Assembly: GCF_006965485.1 (NCBI RefSeq)
Contig: NZ_CP041360.1
Coordinates: 1,488,001-1,552,000 of the forward strand
DNA: 64,000 nucleotides
Source: Spirosoma sp. KCTC 42546
GTDB lineage: Bacteria; Bacteroidota; Bacteroidia; Cytophagales; Spirosomataceae
Direction: 5' to 3'
This document shows, in pieces, positions 1-8,182 of this stretch (position 1 is the first letter of the stretch; every line of letters starts with the position of its first letter). The translations under genes were made by a program, and so were the position numbers. Below the pieces are notes generated by a model. That model was not told the DNA's origin, did no database searches, and was given only the letters and a program-made list of their open reading frames with translations.

Positions 1-84
1 AGAAGTGTTTTACAGAAACAGGCTGATGGCTAACTCGCACAAAGCAAGTCGAAATTTCGTTATCTTACCAGCAGTCAACCACAT

Positions 85-330
85 ATGGCTATGGAAGCAA
101 CGTTTGTATTAGATGCCCAAGAAGACCGGTTACAGTTTGCTGAACGATTAACCAGCTTTTTTGCTGGTAAAACCATTCGGGTTCGTGTAGAAGAAGTTGC
201 CAGTGAGGCAGTTGAGCAACAATCTCTGCTAAAACGCATGGAAGCACTCCGGTTGCTGACAGAACAGGTTCCGGTTACGTTACAACCCGGCATGGACATA
301 AACGATTTGATTGACGAGGTTAACGAATGA
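85..330 (+). CDS. Antitoxin of a PIN-domain toxin-antitoxin pair
   Basis: This 81-residue acidic protein lies 7 bp upstream of a PIN-domain gene, the usual antitoxin-toxin order of VapBC-type modules. It opens with a short strand-like stretch (MEATFVLDAQ) and a helical segment, and ends in an acidic tail (INDLIDEVNE). I recognise the pattern of short Bacteroidota antitoxins paired with PIN toxins, but see no clear DNA-binding fold such as AbrB or RHH. The ATG at 85 is used; a second ATG at 91 is equally possible. Its expected role is to neutralise the toxin and repress the operon. The role comes mainly from the neighbour, so confidence is moderate. Confidence 0.6.
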   Translation: MAMEATFVLDAQEDRLQFAERLTSFFAGKTIRVRVEEVASEAVEQQSLLKRMEALRLLTEQVPVTLQPGMDINDLIDEVNE

Positions 331-337
331 CGAACGA

Positions 338-769
338 ATGATTTATTTTGACACGGACGTTCTCGTTCATTATTTCGTTGCCTATGCTCCAGTTCAACAT
401 CAGCAGTCAAAAGTAATTGTGGGACAGGCCATGACCGATGGTCAGTTTTATGTATCTCAACTGTCGATGCAGGAGTTAGCACATACAATGGGCAAGTTCA
501 ATCAACCCGCTCCACTAGTTGAAGAGGCTATGAATATCTTAAGGAGTATATCGCCTGTTAACTACAATCTTAGCCATTTTGAACGAGCCATGCAGTTGGC
601 GACCAGAACAGGATTTAGTAGTATTAATGACTGCTTGCACACGGCCCTGGCTGAGTCGCAAGGTTGCGCTGAAATCATCACCTACAATCGAAAACAGTTC
701 GACATCATCAAATCGTTGACTACTTTGAAGGTGACAATTTTGAAAGTCGATGAAGTTGAATTGAAATAA
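338..769 (+). CDS. PIN-domain ribonuclease toxin (VapC-like)
   Basis: The protein has about 144 residues, a typical PIN-domain length. It begins MIYFDTDVLVHYF, giving the first acidic residues. MQELAHTM supplies the conserved Glu and SINDCLHTALA the third acidic residue. The last motif reads TYNRKQF, with Asn where many PIN toxins have Asp. PIN toxins are Mg-dependent endoribonucleases that usually cut tRNA or rRNA. The start at ATG 338 places the protein just after the antitoxin stop at 330; an earlier TTG at 311 would add a stretch unlike the family. The family is clear, but the RNA target cannot be told. Confidence 0.75.
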   Translation: MIYFDTDVLVHYFVAYAPVQHQQSKVIVGQAMTDGQFYVSQLSMQELAHTMGKFNQPAPLVEEAMNILRSISPVNYNLSHFERAMQLATRTGFSSINDCLHTALAESQGCAEIITYNRKQFDIIKSLTTLKVTILKVDEVELK

Positions 770-770
770 T

Positions 771-810
771 AGCAGGGGCGCGCCACTCTCCCGAATGACG
801 CGCCCCTGCT
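771..810. terminator. Bidirectional terminator between convergent genes
   Basis: A perfect 12-bp GC-rich inverted repeat (AGCAGGGGCGCG, 771-782, and its complement, 799-810) has a 16-nt loop. It lies between the convergent toxin and DUF4136 genes. No strong T-run follows on the plus side, so this is a likely rather than a textbook terminator. Confidence 0.6.
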
Positions 811-825
811 ATTGCTACAAAGTAA

Positions 826-1374
826 CTAAAACTTATCAGCCCGGTAGGGATATTGGTTGAAAATCAGGTTGACGGCTTCCCGGATTTTGCCTTCCTGACG
901 ATCCAGCCCGTTTGTCGATGTTAGCCCTGAAGCCAGCCCTTGCCAGACAGATTGGTCGGTTTGGGTGTCGACGAGGTTGACCAGAATGGTGCCCGCCTGA
1001 ATATTAATGTCCTTTTCTTTTCCCAGACTCTGGACTGCACCAGGAGTGACATTGTCGGTGTCTGAACCTGTGTACCCCTTAATCGTTGTAGGCTGGTCGA
1101 ACACGCGGACATTGACAATCAGGTCGGGCGATTGACGAGCCAACGTATAGCCCCGACCGTCCATCGCATTGCCAATGGCATCCCGTATCTGTTTTTTAAT
1201 GACCGGACTGTTCCTGGCATATTCTTGCTTGGTATCGGGTTGCGTAGCCCAGGCGTAACTTTTAAAGTGACTAAAGTCAGTATTGGGTCTGATTTCGCTG
1301 TCTATCGTAACGTTTTGTGCCTGAGTCAGGCTGGCGGCTAGCATCAATGCGGCACCTAAAAATAACCGTTTCAT
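826..1374 (-). CDS. DUF4136 domain-containing exported protein
   Basis: The 182-residue protein has a clear signal peptide ending near SLTQAQ. The mature part starts with the DUF4136 pattern (DSEIRPNTDFSHFKSYAW) and includes GYTLARQSPDLIVNVRV, LVNLVDTQTDQSVWQG and a final EAVNLIFNQYP. DUF4136 proteins are small exported or lipid-anchored envelope proteins without an assigned activity. This one lacks a lipobox Cys and is probably periplasmic. It is a single-gene unit transcribed leftward, with a small inverted repeat upstream. Confidence 0.85.
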   Translation of the reverse strand: MKRLFLGAALMLAASLTQAQNVTIDSEIRPNTDFSHFKSYAWATQPDTKQEYARNSPVIKKQIRDAIGNAMDGRGYTLARQSPDLIVNVRVFDQPTTIKGYTGSDTDNVTPGAVQSLGKEKDINIQAGTILVNLVDTQTDQSVWQGLASGLTSTNGLDRQEGKIREAVNLIFNQYPYRADKF

Positions 1375-1390
1375 AACTGTGTTGAATTAA

Positions 1391-1424
1391 ATTGATACAA
1401 GGTTTACACCTGTTTGGTATCAAT
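1391..1424. promoter_or_regulatory. Inverted repeat upstream of the DUF4136 gene
   Basis: Arms ATTGATAC (1391-1398) and GTATCAAT (1417-1424) are perfect complements 18 nt apart, within 50 nt of the DUF4136 start. The site could be an operator or a 5'-leader hairpin; sequence alone does not decide. Confidence 0.3.
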
Positions 1425-1495
1425 AACGAACACAGGCCAGGTCGGTTAATTAAAAGGTTGTTAAATGATAAGAAGTAAAGAATTAGGCTGACTTC

Positions 1496-2593
1496 TCAAT
1501 AATCATAAACATGCTCAATTTTCACCTTTTGCTCGTTCACATACCGGATGGTTTTATCTAATGAGCCCACTGTCGTTACCAGCGCAACCCGCTTCAGGCC
1601 GGGTTTGGTAACGATCGGTTGCGTGAATACCAATTGCAGATTAGGGGAGACAGGTTGCCAGGTTTCGGGAGCGAGTACCGTTAGTAAAATGGCCGAATTA
1701 TTCCCGGCTATCTCGCGAAACGTTACACCCTGACTGACCAATGCCGACACCGCCGGATGAAACGCTTCATACCGGGGCAGCAGCAATAAGGCCGAGCCAT
1801 CGGGGTAGGTTTTGGCAGGGGGCACGGGGCTTGGGGCAGGGGGAACCTTGTCTATAATAACGGCGGTGGTTAGCAGGGCTTCCTCATAGGAGGCTTTGGT
1901 GCCGAGTTTGATGAGGTAGCCGTAACCCGCTTTTACCAGTAATTCGGTCAGCAATAGGTACTTGCATTCGCATTTGCGGATGAAGTGCGGCCCCCAAAAC
2001 GACGTACCACCAAGCAATTGGGGAATCCGGGATTTGAAATCGAATTCGTACCAGGGCAAGACACGGATGAAGTCGACGTAATCCTGTGAAAATTGGGCGT
2101 TAAAGTTGTCTTCGTCGGTGACGACGGCTCCGTTAGCCGGATTGGTAAGTCGCCCAATAACCGTTTCATAAAGCGCCTTCAAGGTATATTCAACAGTAGT
2201 GCTCACACCGATGACCCAGATCATGATATGGTAGCCGGTGTTGAAGGCAAAACTCCCCTTTATCTGATCATACACAATGCCATAACTCTGCCAGAGTTGC
2301 CTGACATGGCTCATGTACGGGAAAGTCGTGGTAGTACGCACATGGGCGTAATCGGCGATTTCGGCGGGGCTATGTACCAGAAACCATTCGGGATAGGTTA
2401 GGAACGTCTGATCCGCAGGCCGGATGTGTTCAACTGGTGTAACCGGATGCGCGTTGCTAACCAGCCATGCCTTTGGCACCACGCAGCCTTTTCCGGCGGG
2501 TGTTGTTAACGCTTGACGTCCTTTACGGAAGAACAGAACAAGGGCGAGTACAACCATGATGATTGTTAGAACCGGTAGCCGCAGCATAGTCAT
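1496..2593 (-). CDS. Membrane-anchored protein of unknown function
   Basis: The 365-residue protein has one clear N-terminal membrane segment (about residues 5-22) followed by a basic patch (RKGRQ). A second hydrophobic stretch (IMIWVIGVSTTVEY, about residue 120) may be a membrane or buried helix. The soluble part has a YPEWFLVHSP segment near residue 85 that looks conserved, but I cannot name a family. The start may be ATG 2593 or the more internal ATG 2587. It lies downstream of a lipoprotein gene on the same strand, separated by a 25-bp perfect palindrome, so the two may share a transcript. Confidence 0.6.
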   Translation of the reverse strand: MTMLRLPVLTIIMVVLALVLFFRKGRQALTTPAGKGCVVPKAWLVSNAHPVTPVEHIRPADQTFLTYPEWFLVHSPAEIADYAHVRTTTTFPYMSHVRQLWQSYGIVYDQIKGSFAFNTGYHIMIWVIGVSTTVEYTLKALYETVIGRLTNPANGAVVTDEDNFNAQFSQDYVDFIRVLPWYEFDFKSRIPQLLGGTSFWGPHFIRKCECKYLLLTELLVKAGYGYLIKLGTKASYEEALLTTAVIIDKVPPAPSPVPPAKTYPDGSALLLLPRYEAFHPAVSALVSQGVTFREIAGNNSAILLTVLAPETWQPVSPNLQLVFTQPIVTKPGLKRVALVTTVGSLDKTIRYVNEQKVKIEHVYDY

Positions 2594-2598
2594 TTATT

Positions 2599-2678
2599 GT
2601 CATTTGATGGTCATTCTTTGTCAGTTGTTGCTTTATCAGTCAATGACGATCAATGACAAAGAATGACCATCAAATGAC
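2599..2678. repeat. Gene-junction palindrome, 25-bp perfect arms
   Basis: The arms at 2599-2623 and 2654-2678 are exact complements with a 30-nt loop. They fill the gap between two leftward genes, starting 6 nt from one start codon and ending 7 nt from the other gene's stop. On the minus strand the element consists of AATGAC units spaced about 10 nt apart. No T-run follows. It may be an intra-operon processing or attenuation hairpin. Confidence 0.85.
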
Positions 2679-2684
2679 GATTTG

Positions 2685-3275
2685 TTAATGATTCCAAACC
2701 AGGCCAGCCGTTTGGAACTCGATTAGCCGCTTGCCCTGTCCCGCAAAATCTACGTCGACCGTCATGTTGCGGGCTGCTTTCATCTTATTGATCAATGCCT
2801 GGTCGGAATCAAAAAATATGATGTTCGCGCTTCCGTTTTCGGCGGCTGAAAACGAGTACGTGATAGCGGGGTTTTCATCAAAACGGACATGGGCTTTGCC
2901 TTCCTGAAAACTTCGGTTAAACTGCCCTTTGGACACCTGTATATACACATGCGTACCACTTTCCCGCTTCCGAATCGTCAGAGTAGCGATTGAGCCACCC
3001 GCGTAAGGAAAGCCAAATTCAAGTAGTTTAGGTGAGGTAATCGACGCTTTATAGACGGAATGCCCTTCTTTATCGGTCGTCTTCGCATAAGTCCAGGTAA
3101 CTGCACCCGCAGGGGCAGCTTTTGTGGAAATAGGCTTGTCGTCGGATAAAGCTACGGGCGGCTCCATTGTGTCGGTTGTCGTTTTTGTGGAGCGCGCTAC
3201 GTTGGTTTGCTGGGCTTTGTCCTTGTCTGAACAACTGAAAAGAGTTAGCAGAGCGAGGAGGTGAAGTAGTTTCAT
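2685..3275 (-). CDS. Lipoprotein of unknown function
   Basis: The 196-residue protein carries a lipoprotein signal peptide (LLALLTLFSC, lipidated Cys at residue 15), followed by a polar Lys/Thr-rich linker to about residue 50. The rest is a compact domain with alternating hydrophobic strands (SVYKASITSPKLLEFGFP, STATLTIRKRES-like strands, TYSFSAAENGSANIIFFD), suggesting a beta-rich fold. I do not recognise the family. It is the middle member of a leftward run starting with the FAD-oxidase gene. The Bacteroidota lipid-anchor context suggests the outer or inner membrane facing the periplasm. Confidence 0.6.
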   Translation of the reverse strand: MKLLHLLALLTLFSCSDKDKAQQTNVARSTKTTTDTMEPPVALSDDKPISTKAAPAGAVTWTYAKTTDKEGHSVYKASITSPKLLEFGFPYAGGSIATLTIRKRESGTHVYIQVSKGQFNRSFQEGKAHVRFDENPAITYSFSAAENGSANIIFFDSDQALINKMKAARNMTVDVDFAGQGKRLIEFQTAGLVWNH

Positions 3276-3320
3276 GTAGACTAGTTGATTTTTGATTCAC
3301 CGGGTTTCCACCCACGCTTC

Positions 3321-4175
3321 TCAACTTTTCGTGAATAGGGCCATTGTATTATCGGAAGGATCATTGGCCTGCAACAATCGCTTCCCGGCATCTGTAAAGC
3401 CAATTTTAGTGATCAGTTTACTCCACTCGTCAATAGGTTTGAAATCCTTATAATCTTCTTTGTCAACCTCCCAGGTAATATTTAGACCCAGGTTAAAGAC
3501 CGTGTGTACCAGCGATACAAACGTAGCCATATCGGGCGTTTTTACGTCGTGGTCGCGCAGAATGAACCAGCCGCCGGGACGCAAAATTCGCCGGATTGAG
3601 GCAATAAAATCGGTTATCTTTTCGGGCCGGGTGTGGTGAAGGCCTATCAGACAGGTCACCAGATCAACGCTTTCGTCGGGGATGGCGCTAGGGCTAATTG
3701 GCTCAAAATTATGCGATTCAACGAAGGTACCCAGCTTGGTCAACTGGCCGCGTTCCATAATATCGGCGGGGCTGAACGTTGGCGCTACATCATTGATCAG
3801 ATAAATAGGGCCGCTGATCGGCAGGTGTTTTCGCAAATCGCTGATGTACCGGCCTGGTGAGCCAATTTCTGCATAGCCATTCACCTGTGCGCCTTTGGGG
3901 AGTAACTCCAGCATTTGCCGGGTCATTTCCTTTTTCTGGACCTTGAGGGCAGGCAGCGCGTACGTCAATTCCGACAGAAACGGCTTAATGCTGGGCAGAC
4001 GATTCTGAATGGTTTTGTAAATGGTTTCGTCCGACGTTTGGGTTTTCGTCACTTCCCCAATCAGATGGTGAAATTTATCTTCGGGGTAGAGGTGAAAAAC
4101 AACTTGCAGGAAGCGATAAAACGCATCGCGTGGTTTCGTCTGATCGAAAACGGCATGAAATTCGGAAGTAGCCAT
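3321..4175 (-). CDS. Class I SAM-dependent methyltransferase
   Basis: The 284-residue protein has a methyltransferase core: a motif I-like YAEIGSPGRYI near residue 100, a motif IV region VDLVTCLIGLHHTRP near residue 180 and LRPGGWFILRDHD as the post-I strand. The glycine-rich motif I is unusual (EIGSPGR rather than ExGxGxG). About 95 N-terminal residues form a separate helical region. These features place it in the Methyltransf_11/25 group, substrate unknown. The gene lies downstream of the FAD-oxidase gene on the same strand, with an inverted repeat at the junction. Confidence 0.75.
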   Translation of the reverse strand: MATSEFHAVFDQTKPRDAFYRFLQVVFHLYPEDKFHHLIGEVTKTQTSDETIYKTIQNRLPSIKPFLSELTYALPALKVQKKEMTRQMLELLPKGAQVNGYAEIGSPGRYISDLRKHLPISGPIYLINDVAPTFSPADIMERGQLTKLGTFVESHNFEPISPSAIPDESVDLVTCLIGLHHTRPEKITDFIASIRRILRPGGWFILRDHDVKTPDMATFVSLVHTVFNLGLNITWEVDKEDYKDFKPIDEWSKLITKIGFTDAGKRLLQANDPSDNTMALFTKS

Positions 4176-4198
4176 GAGTTGTTAATTGAAAAAGGTGA

Positions 4199-4287
4199 AA
4201 CACAGAGAGAACGGAGGAAGGACAGAGATACACAGAGGACAATAGAAATCTCCGTGCTACTCTGTTTTTCCTCTGTATCTCTGTGTT
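4199..4287. repeat. Gene-junction inverted repeat of ACAGAG units
   Basis: The left part (from 4199) and right part (to 4287) are imperfect complements made of short purine units such as ACACAGAGATAC and GAGGA. The right arm overlaps the last ten or so codons of the FAD-oxidase gene (encoding TQRYRGKTE and the stop), so the repeat supplies the protein's C-terminus. Confidence 0.7.
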
Positions 4288-6029
4288 AAAGCCCCCTCTG
4301 GTTGATAATACGTATCCCAAAACACATTATGAAACCGGAAATCAGGGTCCAGGTTTTTCTTTAGTGCAAATAGCTTTCTCGCATTTGGATAGGCTCGGTG
4401 AAACTGCTCCCAGGTAGCATGCGCCTGGTAGGGGAGGTAGTACGCTCCTCCAACGGATAGAGCCGCGTCGATCAGTTCACGAGTCCAGATAGCCACGGCG
4501 TTTTTGGCCACCTCGTTCGTGCGTTGTTTGTAATACACCACAAACGCAAAGACTTCTTCGCGTGCCCAGGCCAGATAGGAGCCTGAATCGGGCAGGGCGT
4601 GCCGGACCGACACGTTGAGCACATTGACCTGATAGCGGTTGAAAATCTCGCTCATCTTTACCGCGAAATCGTCGAAGTGGCGAACAGGTACGAAATATTC
4701 CTGCAAGACATAAGTACGTTTTTCGCGGGAGCGCGGTTCGAGTTCGGCCACGTCGTAGCCCGCTTCGTAGTTGCGCCAGTGAATGGGAGTAGAGAGGTAA
4801 AGCAGCGGATCTACGATATGCTCCCGACGCCATTTACCAGCCGCCGTTTCGGTAAATGCCCACATAAAATACCGTTCCAGCGGATACGATTCCCGAAGTG
4901 GCATGAGCCGGGTTTTAACGGTTGGCTGCTCCCTAGTTTTTACCCAGGTAACAGCCCGCATATTTGTGTACGCAGGCGGGTACATATCGCCGTTATGGAA
5001 AACCGCTTCGGGATTGTCGCGGATGGTATCGGCAAAATAAGTGCGATAATCCGACCGGGATAGCTTATGGTATTCCCGCCGAACAGCCAGATTCTCTTCC
5101 AGATCCAGTTCTGCCGAGACGATAATACCCAGACCATTATACCCTCCGATGGCACCGAAAAACATATCCGGATTTTCGGTACGGCTAGCCCGAACCAGCG
5201 ATCCATCGGCCAGCACAAGCTCAATAGCGCGAACGGATAAGATTAGCGGCCCGTGCCCCATGTAACGCCCATGACAGTTTACACTGAGTGCGCCACCAAC
5301 CGTAAAATTGGCGTAGGTCTGCATGATCTTGATACTGAGGTCGTGGGGGTCGACAAATCGCTGAATATCGCACCAGCGAATTCCAGCCTGAACGTTAATT
5401 CGGCGCTCGTCTTTCGAGAACTGGATTACCTGATTCAACTCCCTCATGTCGATATGTAGACTACCCGGACTGGCCGTTTGCCCACCCATACTGAACCGAC
5501 CGCCACCTACAGAAATAGGTCCTGAACTGCTGCGAAGCCGCTCCTGTAATTCAGCTACTGACTTTGGGCGGAACACATCGGCTACCACAACTGGGTTCAA
5601 CTGGGTTACGTCGTTGATGATTCGTTCAGGAGCGCTGTGCAGAACCGGTTGTCCGTTATCGTTTTTGAAATAATCGGCAGCTTCATCGGGTACAGTGCCA
5701 AACGGGTTTTGCTGCTTATCGCCCCGTTTAAAACCCAACAGATAAATGAGCCAGAGCGGCCCCAATACCGGAACCAGGATGGCCAGTAGCCAATAGCCCG
5801 AATGGTTGGTATCGTGTAATCGTTTGTTAGCAGTAGCAAGTAATGATCCAAGTAGAAGCGGATAGAGAACGTACGTTGCGCCTTCACTAACGAAATCGTG
5901 TAAGACGGTATGAAGCACGTAAAATGTACTCCAGATGAATATCGAGACGAGCCAGTACGTTGCCCGATGAATACGGCCCCGGGTTGTGAACAGAAGATAG
6001 CTAAGGGGAAGTTTATCTTTTAAACGCAT
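4257..6029 (-). CDS. DUF805 membrane domain fused to an FAD-linked (ALO-type) oxidase
   Basis: The first ~120 of 590 residues form a DUF805-like membrane domain: RGRIHRATYWLVS, three hydrophobic segments and the KRLHDTNHSGYWLL signature. The remainder is an FAD_binding_4 oxidase of the L-gulonolactone/D-arabinono-lactone oxidase group. It shows SVGGGRFSMGGQT (FAD pyrophosphate loop), HGRYMGHGPLI and a C-terminal PNARKLFALKKNLDPDFRFHN region, which carries the usual end motif of sugar-lactone oxidases. It probably oxidises a sugar lactone or polyol at the membrane. The fusion of these two domains is unusual. The last residues are encoded inside an inverted repeat. A TATCTTTG promoter box lies just upstream. 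Confidence 0.8.
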   Translation of the reverse strand: MRLKDKLPLSYLLFTTRGRIHRATYWLVSIFIWSTFYVLHTVLHDFVSEGATYVLYPLLLGSLLATANKRLHDTNHSGYWLLAILVPVLGPLWLIYLLGFKRGDKQQNPFGTVPDEAADYFKNDNGQPVLHSAPERIINDVTQLNPVVVADVFRPKSVAELQERLRSSSGPISVGGGRFSMGGQTASPGSLHIDMRELNQVIQFSKDERRINVQAGIRWCDIQRFVDPHDLSIKIMQTYANFTVGGALSVNCHGRYMGHGPLILSVRAIELVLADGSLVRASRTENPDMFFGAIGGYNGLGIIVSAELDLEENLAVRREYHKLSRSDYRTYFADTIRDNPEAVFHNGDMYPPAYTNMRAVTWVKTREQPTVKTRLMPLRESYPLERYFMWAFTETAAGKWRREHIVDPLLYLSTPIHWRNYEAGYDVAELEPRSREKRTYVLQEYFVPVRHFDDFAVKMSEIFNRYQVNVLNVSVRHALPDSGSYLAWAREEVFAFVVYYKQRTNEVAKNAVAIWTRELIDAALSVGGAYYLPYQAHATWEQFHRAYPNARKLFALKKNLDPDFRFHNVFWDTYYQPEGALTQRYRGKTE

Positions 6030-6037
6030 AGGTCTAA

Positions 6038-6045
6038 CAAAGATA
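6038..6045 (-). promoter_or_regulatory. Candidate -7 box (TATCTTTG) for the FAD-oxidase gene
   Basis: On the minus strand TATCTTTG matches the Bacteroidota -7 consensus TAnnTTTG, 9 nt before the start codon. No clear -33 TTTG was seen, so this is a candidate only; the leader would be very short. Confidence 0.35.
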
Positions 6046-6172
6046 ACGGAGCATTGGGTATCTGGCTGATTAACAAGGGAACCTCTTATTGTAAGGTATG
6101 AAATTTGTAAAGCGGGAAGTACAGTTTGTGACTGGTTGCTAATTTTATTCTATAGGCCAACTACTTTTTTCC

Positions 6173-6180
6173 TAAGTTTG
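6173..6180 (+). promoter_or_regulatory. Candidate -7 box (TAAGTTTG) for the deacetylase gene
   Basis: TAAGTTTG matches TAnnTTTG and lies 17 nt before the ATG at 6198. A -33 element at standard spacing is not evident. Confidence 0.4.
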
Positions 6181-6197
6181 GGTCATATTCATGTTCT

Positions 6198-7139
6198 ATG
6201 TTTACTCGCAAAAATCTATTTCTCTCAGCGGCCCTTTGCCTGTCTGTTTTAGTAACCAATGGCCTGATGGGCTGCCAGTCGAAAAGCGCGTCTACCAGCG
6301 AAGCCACGACGACAACTGATTCCACAACGGCGGCTGCGACCGACAAACCAGCCTCAACTGCGGAAACAGCCAAAGCAGCGCCTGTTCCTGATCCATCTAG
6401 CATTCCCGCCGACAAAATCGCGGATGCCGCTACCATTCTGGCCCGTCCACAGGTGCCAGTGTTGTGTTATCACCAAATCCGCGACTGGCGGGGGAGTGAT
6501 TCGAAAAGCGCAAAAGATTACATTATTCCCGTTCAGGCATTCAAGGATCAAATGCAGATTCTGGCCGATAGCGGTTACCATACCATTTTACCCGATCAAC
6601 TCTACGCTTACCTGACAACCGGCGCACCGCTGCCCTCAAAACCGGTTATGCTCACCTTCGATGATGGTGATCTCGATCAATACGAAACGGCTGTGCCCGT
6701 ACTGGATAAACTTGGTTTCAAAGGGGCGTTTTTCATTATGACTGTCGCTATTGGCCGCCGGGGGAAACAGCCGTACATGGACAAAGCGCAGATTAAAGAG
6801 TTGTCCGACAAAGGTCATACGATTGGTGCCCATACCTGGGATCACCATAACGTGAAGAAATATCAGGGCGACGACTGGAAAATTCAGATCGAAGAGCCGA
6901 AGGCGAAGCTGGAAACCATCATCGGAAAACCCGTAAAATATTTTGCCTATCCCTTCGGCTTGTGGAATCATCAGGCGTTGCCTGAAATTCAGAAACGCGG
7001 TTATGCCGCTGCATTTACCCTGGCCGACAAACGCGACGATCAAATGCCACTTTACACCATCCGGCGTATTATTGCGGGCGGTCAGTGGAGCACGAAAACG
7101 TTTTACCGGAACATGACCCAGAGTTTTGATGGGAAGTAG
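6198..7139 (+). CDS. Polysaccharide deacetylase lipoprotein (NodB domain)
   Basis: The 313-residue protein has a lipobox (GLMGC, Cys at residue 26) and a Ser/Thr/Ala-rich linker to about residue 85. A carbohydrate esterase family 4 (NodB) domain follows. Its motifs are PVLCYHQI, MLTFDDGDLDQYE (metal-binding Asp pair), HTIGAHTWDHHN (His metal ligands) and YFAYPFGLWN. CE4 enzymes remove N-acetyl groups from peptidoglycan, chitin or exopolysaccharide such as PNAG. The lipid anchor places it on the envelope. It stands alone and is followed by a convergent palindrome. The substrate is unknown. Confidence 0.88.
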   Translation: MFTRKNLFLSAALCLSVLVTNGLMGCQSKSASTSEATTTTDSTTAAATDKPASTAETAKAAPVPDPSSIPADKIADAATILARPQVPVLCYHQIRDWRGSDSKSAKDYIIPVQAFKDQMQILADSGYHTILPDQLYAYLTTGAPLPSKPVMLTFDDGDLDQYETAVPVLDKLGFKGAFFIMTVAIGRRGKQPYMDKAQIKELSDKGHTIGAHTWDHHNVKKYQGDDWKIQIEEPKAKLETIIGKPVKYFAYPFGLWNHQALPEIQKRGYAAAFTLADKRDDQMPLYTIRRIIAGGQWSTKTFYRNMTQSFDGK

Positions 7140-7154
7140 ATAGTAGGGTAAAAG

Positions 7155-7240
7155 GTTTGACGTCTGTAGTTTGAGGTTTGAAGTTGGCTACCGCCGAAAG
7201 AACTTCAAACCTTAAACTACAGACGTCAAACGTTTTTATT
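7155..7240. terminator. Long convergent palindrome / bidirectional terminator
   Basis: Arms at 7155-7185 and 7201-7231 match in 30 of 31 positions with a 15-nt loop, followed by CGTTTTTATT on the plus side. It lies between the stops of the deacetylase gene (+) and the ThuA gene (-). The position and T-run support bidirectional termination. Confidence 0.8.
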
Positions 7241-8078
7241 CAAACCGCCCTGCCCATTCAATGCCTGCCACAATATGCGGCATGGCGTATTTGTCGGTGA
7301 AGGTTTCGTTGGTATGGCCCATGCCGGTGTAGAACACGCGGCCTTTGCCAATGACGTTCGTCCACGAAATCGGGTGATCACCCCCCATCGCTTTTGGCCA
7401 GGTTGCCTTGTAGGTTGCTTCGTTTAGCGTTAGCAGAACCTGAATACTGTCTTTACCCCGCACACTCTGTTTGAAATTATACCATTCATCGGCTCTACGG
7501 AATTTGGCCGGTAAATGTTTGGTCGTTGGGTGATCCCGAACATCGGTAATAACCTCTGCTTCAGGTGTATGTTCAGGATACAACGGGTGGTCACGGAAGT
7601 GGGTACCGAGCATATGATCGTACCAATCCCAGCCGTATTCGGTATCCGAAGCGGCATGGATACCGACGTAGCCTCCGCCATTTTCAATGAACTTCTCAAA
7701 GGATTTTTCCTGCTCTGGCGTCAGAATATCGCCCGTAGTCGACAGAAAGACGACGGTTTTGAATTTGCTCAGGTAATCATCATTGAAGAAGGCACCGTTT
7801 TCGGTCGTCCGAACATCCCAGCCTTTGGCCTTGCCCACTTTTTTGAGCGCTTCAATTCCCGGTTCGATGGACTCATGCCGGAAGCCATTGGTCTTTGAGA
7901 AAATCAGGACACCTTTTGGGCCAACAGTACCCGGATCGGCCGGGCGTTCCGTATCGAAAACAGGCTTTTGCCACGGAAGCTGCCGAGTTACGTACATCCC
8001 GAATACGACAAATGCGCCTGCCAGTAAAACCAGAACCAAAACTAATCCCAGCAGGATTTTTACGAATTTACGAAACAT
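7236..8078 (-). CDS. ThuA-domain protein, membrane anchored
   Basis: The 280-residue protein has an N-terminal membrane segment (ILLGLVLVLVLLAGAFVVFGMYV) followed by a ThuA (trehalose utilisation-like, class I glutamine amidotransferase fold) domain. Visible motifs are GVLIFSKTNGFRHESIEPG, VVFLSTTGDILTPEQE, GGGYVGIHAASDTEYGWDWY, GTHFRDHP and the end GRVFYTGMGHTNETF. The ThuA family is associated with disaccharide catabolism, with a proposed role in handling keto-sugars. Here it follows the sugar isomerase-like and sugar dehydrogenase genes on the same strand, consistent with a periplasmic sugar oxidation pathway. Exact reaction unknown. Confidence 0.87.
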   Translation of the reverse strand: MFRKFVKILLGLVLVLVLLAGAFVVFGMYVTRQLPWQKPVFDTERPADPGTVGPKGVLIFSKTNGFRHESIEPGIEALKKVGKAKGWDVRTTENGAFFNDDYLSKFKTVVFLSTTGDILTPEQEKSFEKFIENGGGYVGIHAASDTEYGWDWYDHMLGTHFRDHPLYPEHTPEAEVITDVRDHPTTKHLPAKFRRADEWYNFKQSVRGKDSIQVLLTLNEATYKATWPKAMGGDHPISWTNVIGKGRVFYTGMGHTNETFTDKYAMPHIVAGIEWAGRFE

Positions 8079-8100
8079 GATTTTGGATATGTTGATTGAA

Positions 8101-8178
8101 TAGAACGCAAATTTGTATGATAGTTATGATTAATCATGATCAGCATTAATCATAACTATCATACAAATCTGCGTTCTA
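8101..8178. repeat. Gene-junction palindrome, 34-bp arms
   Basis: Arms at 8101-8134 and 8145-8178 match in 33 of 34 positions around a 10-nt loop. The element fills the gap between two same-strand genes, ending 4 nt from the isomerase gene's stop. It is not a standard terminator because the downstream gene appears to belong to the same operon. Confidence 0.85.
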
Positions 8179-8182
8179 TGTT

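Noticed and set aside
2599..2678. Insertion-sequence terminal repeats
   Set aside because: There is no transposase between the arms, the loop is only 30 nt and no target duplications are seen.
3633..5673. Plus-strand open frames opposite the methyltransferase and FAD oxidase
   Set aside because: They have no family features and mirror well-supported minus-strand genes.
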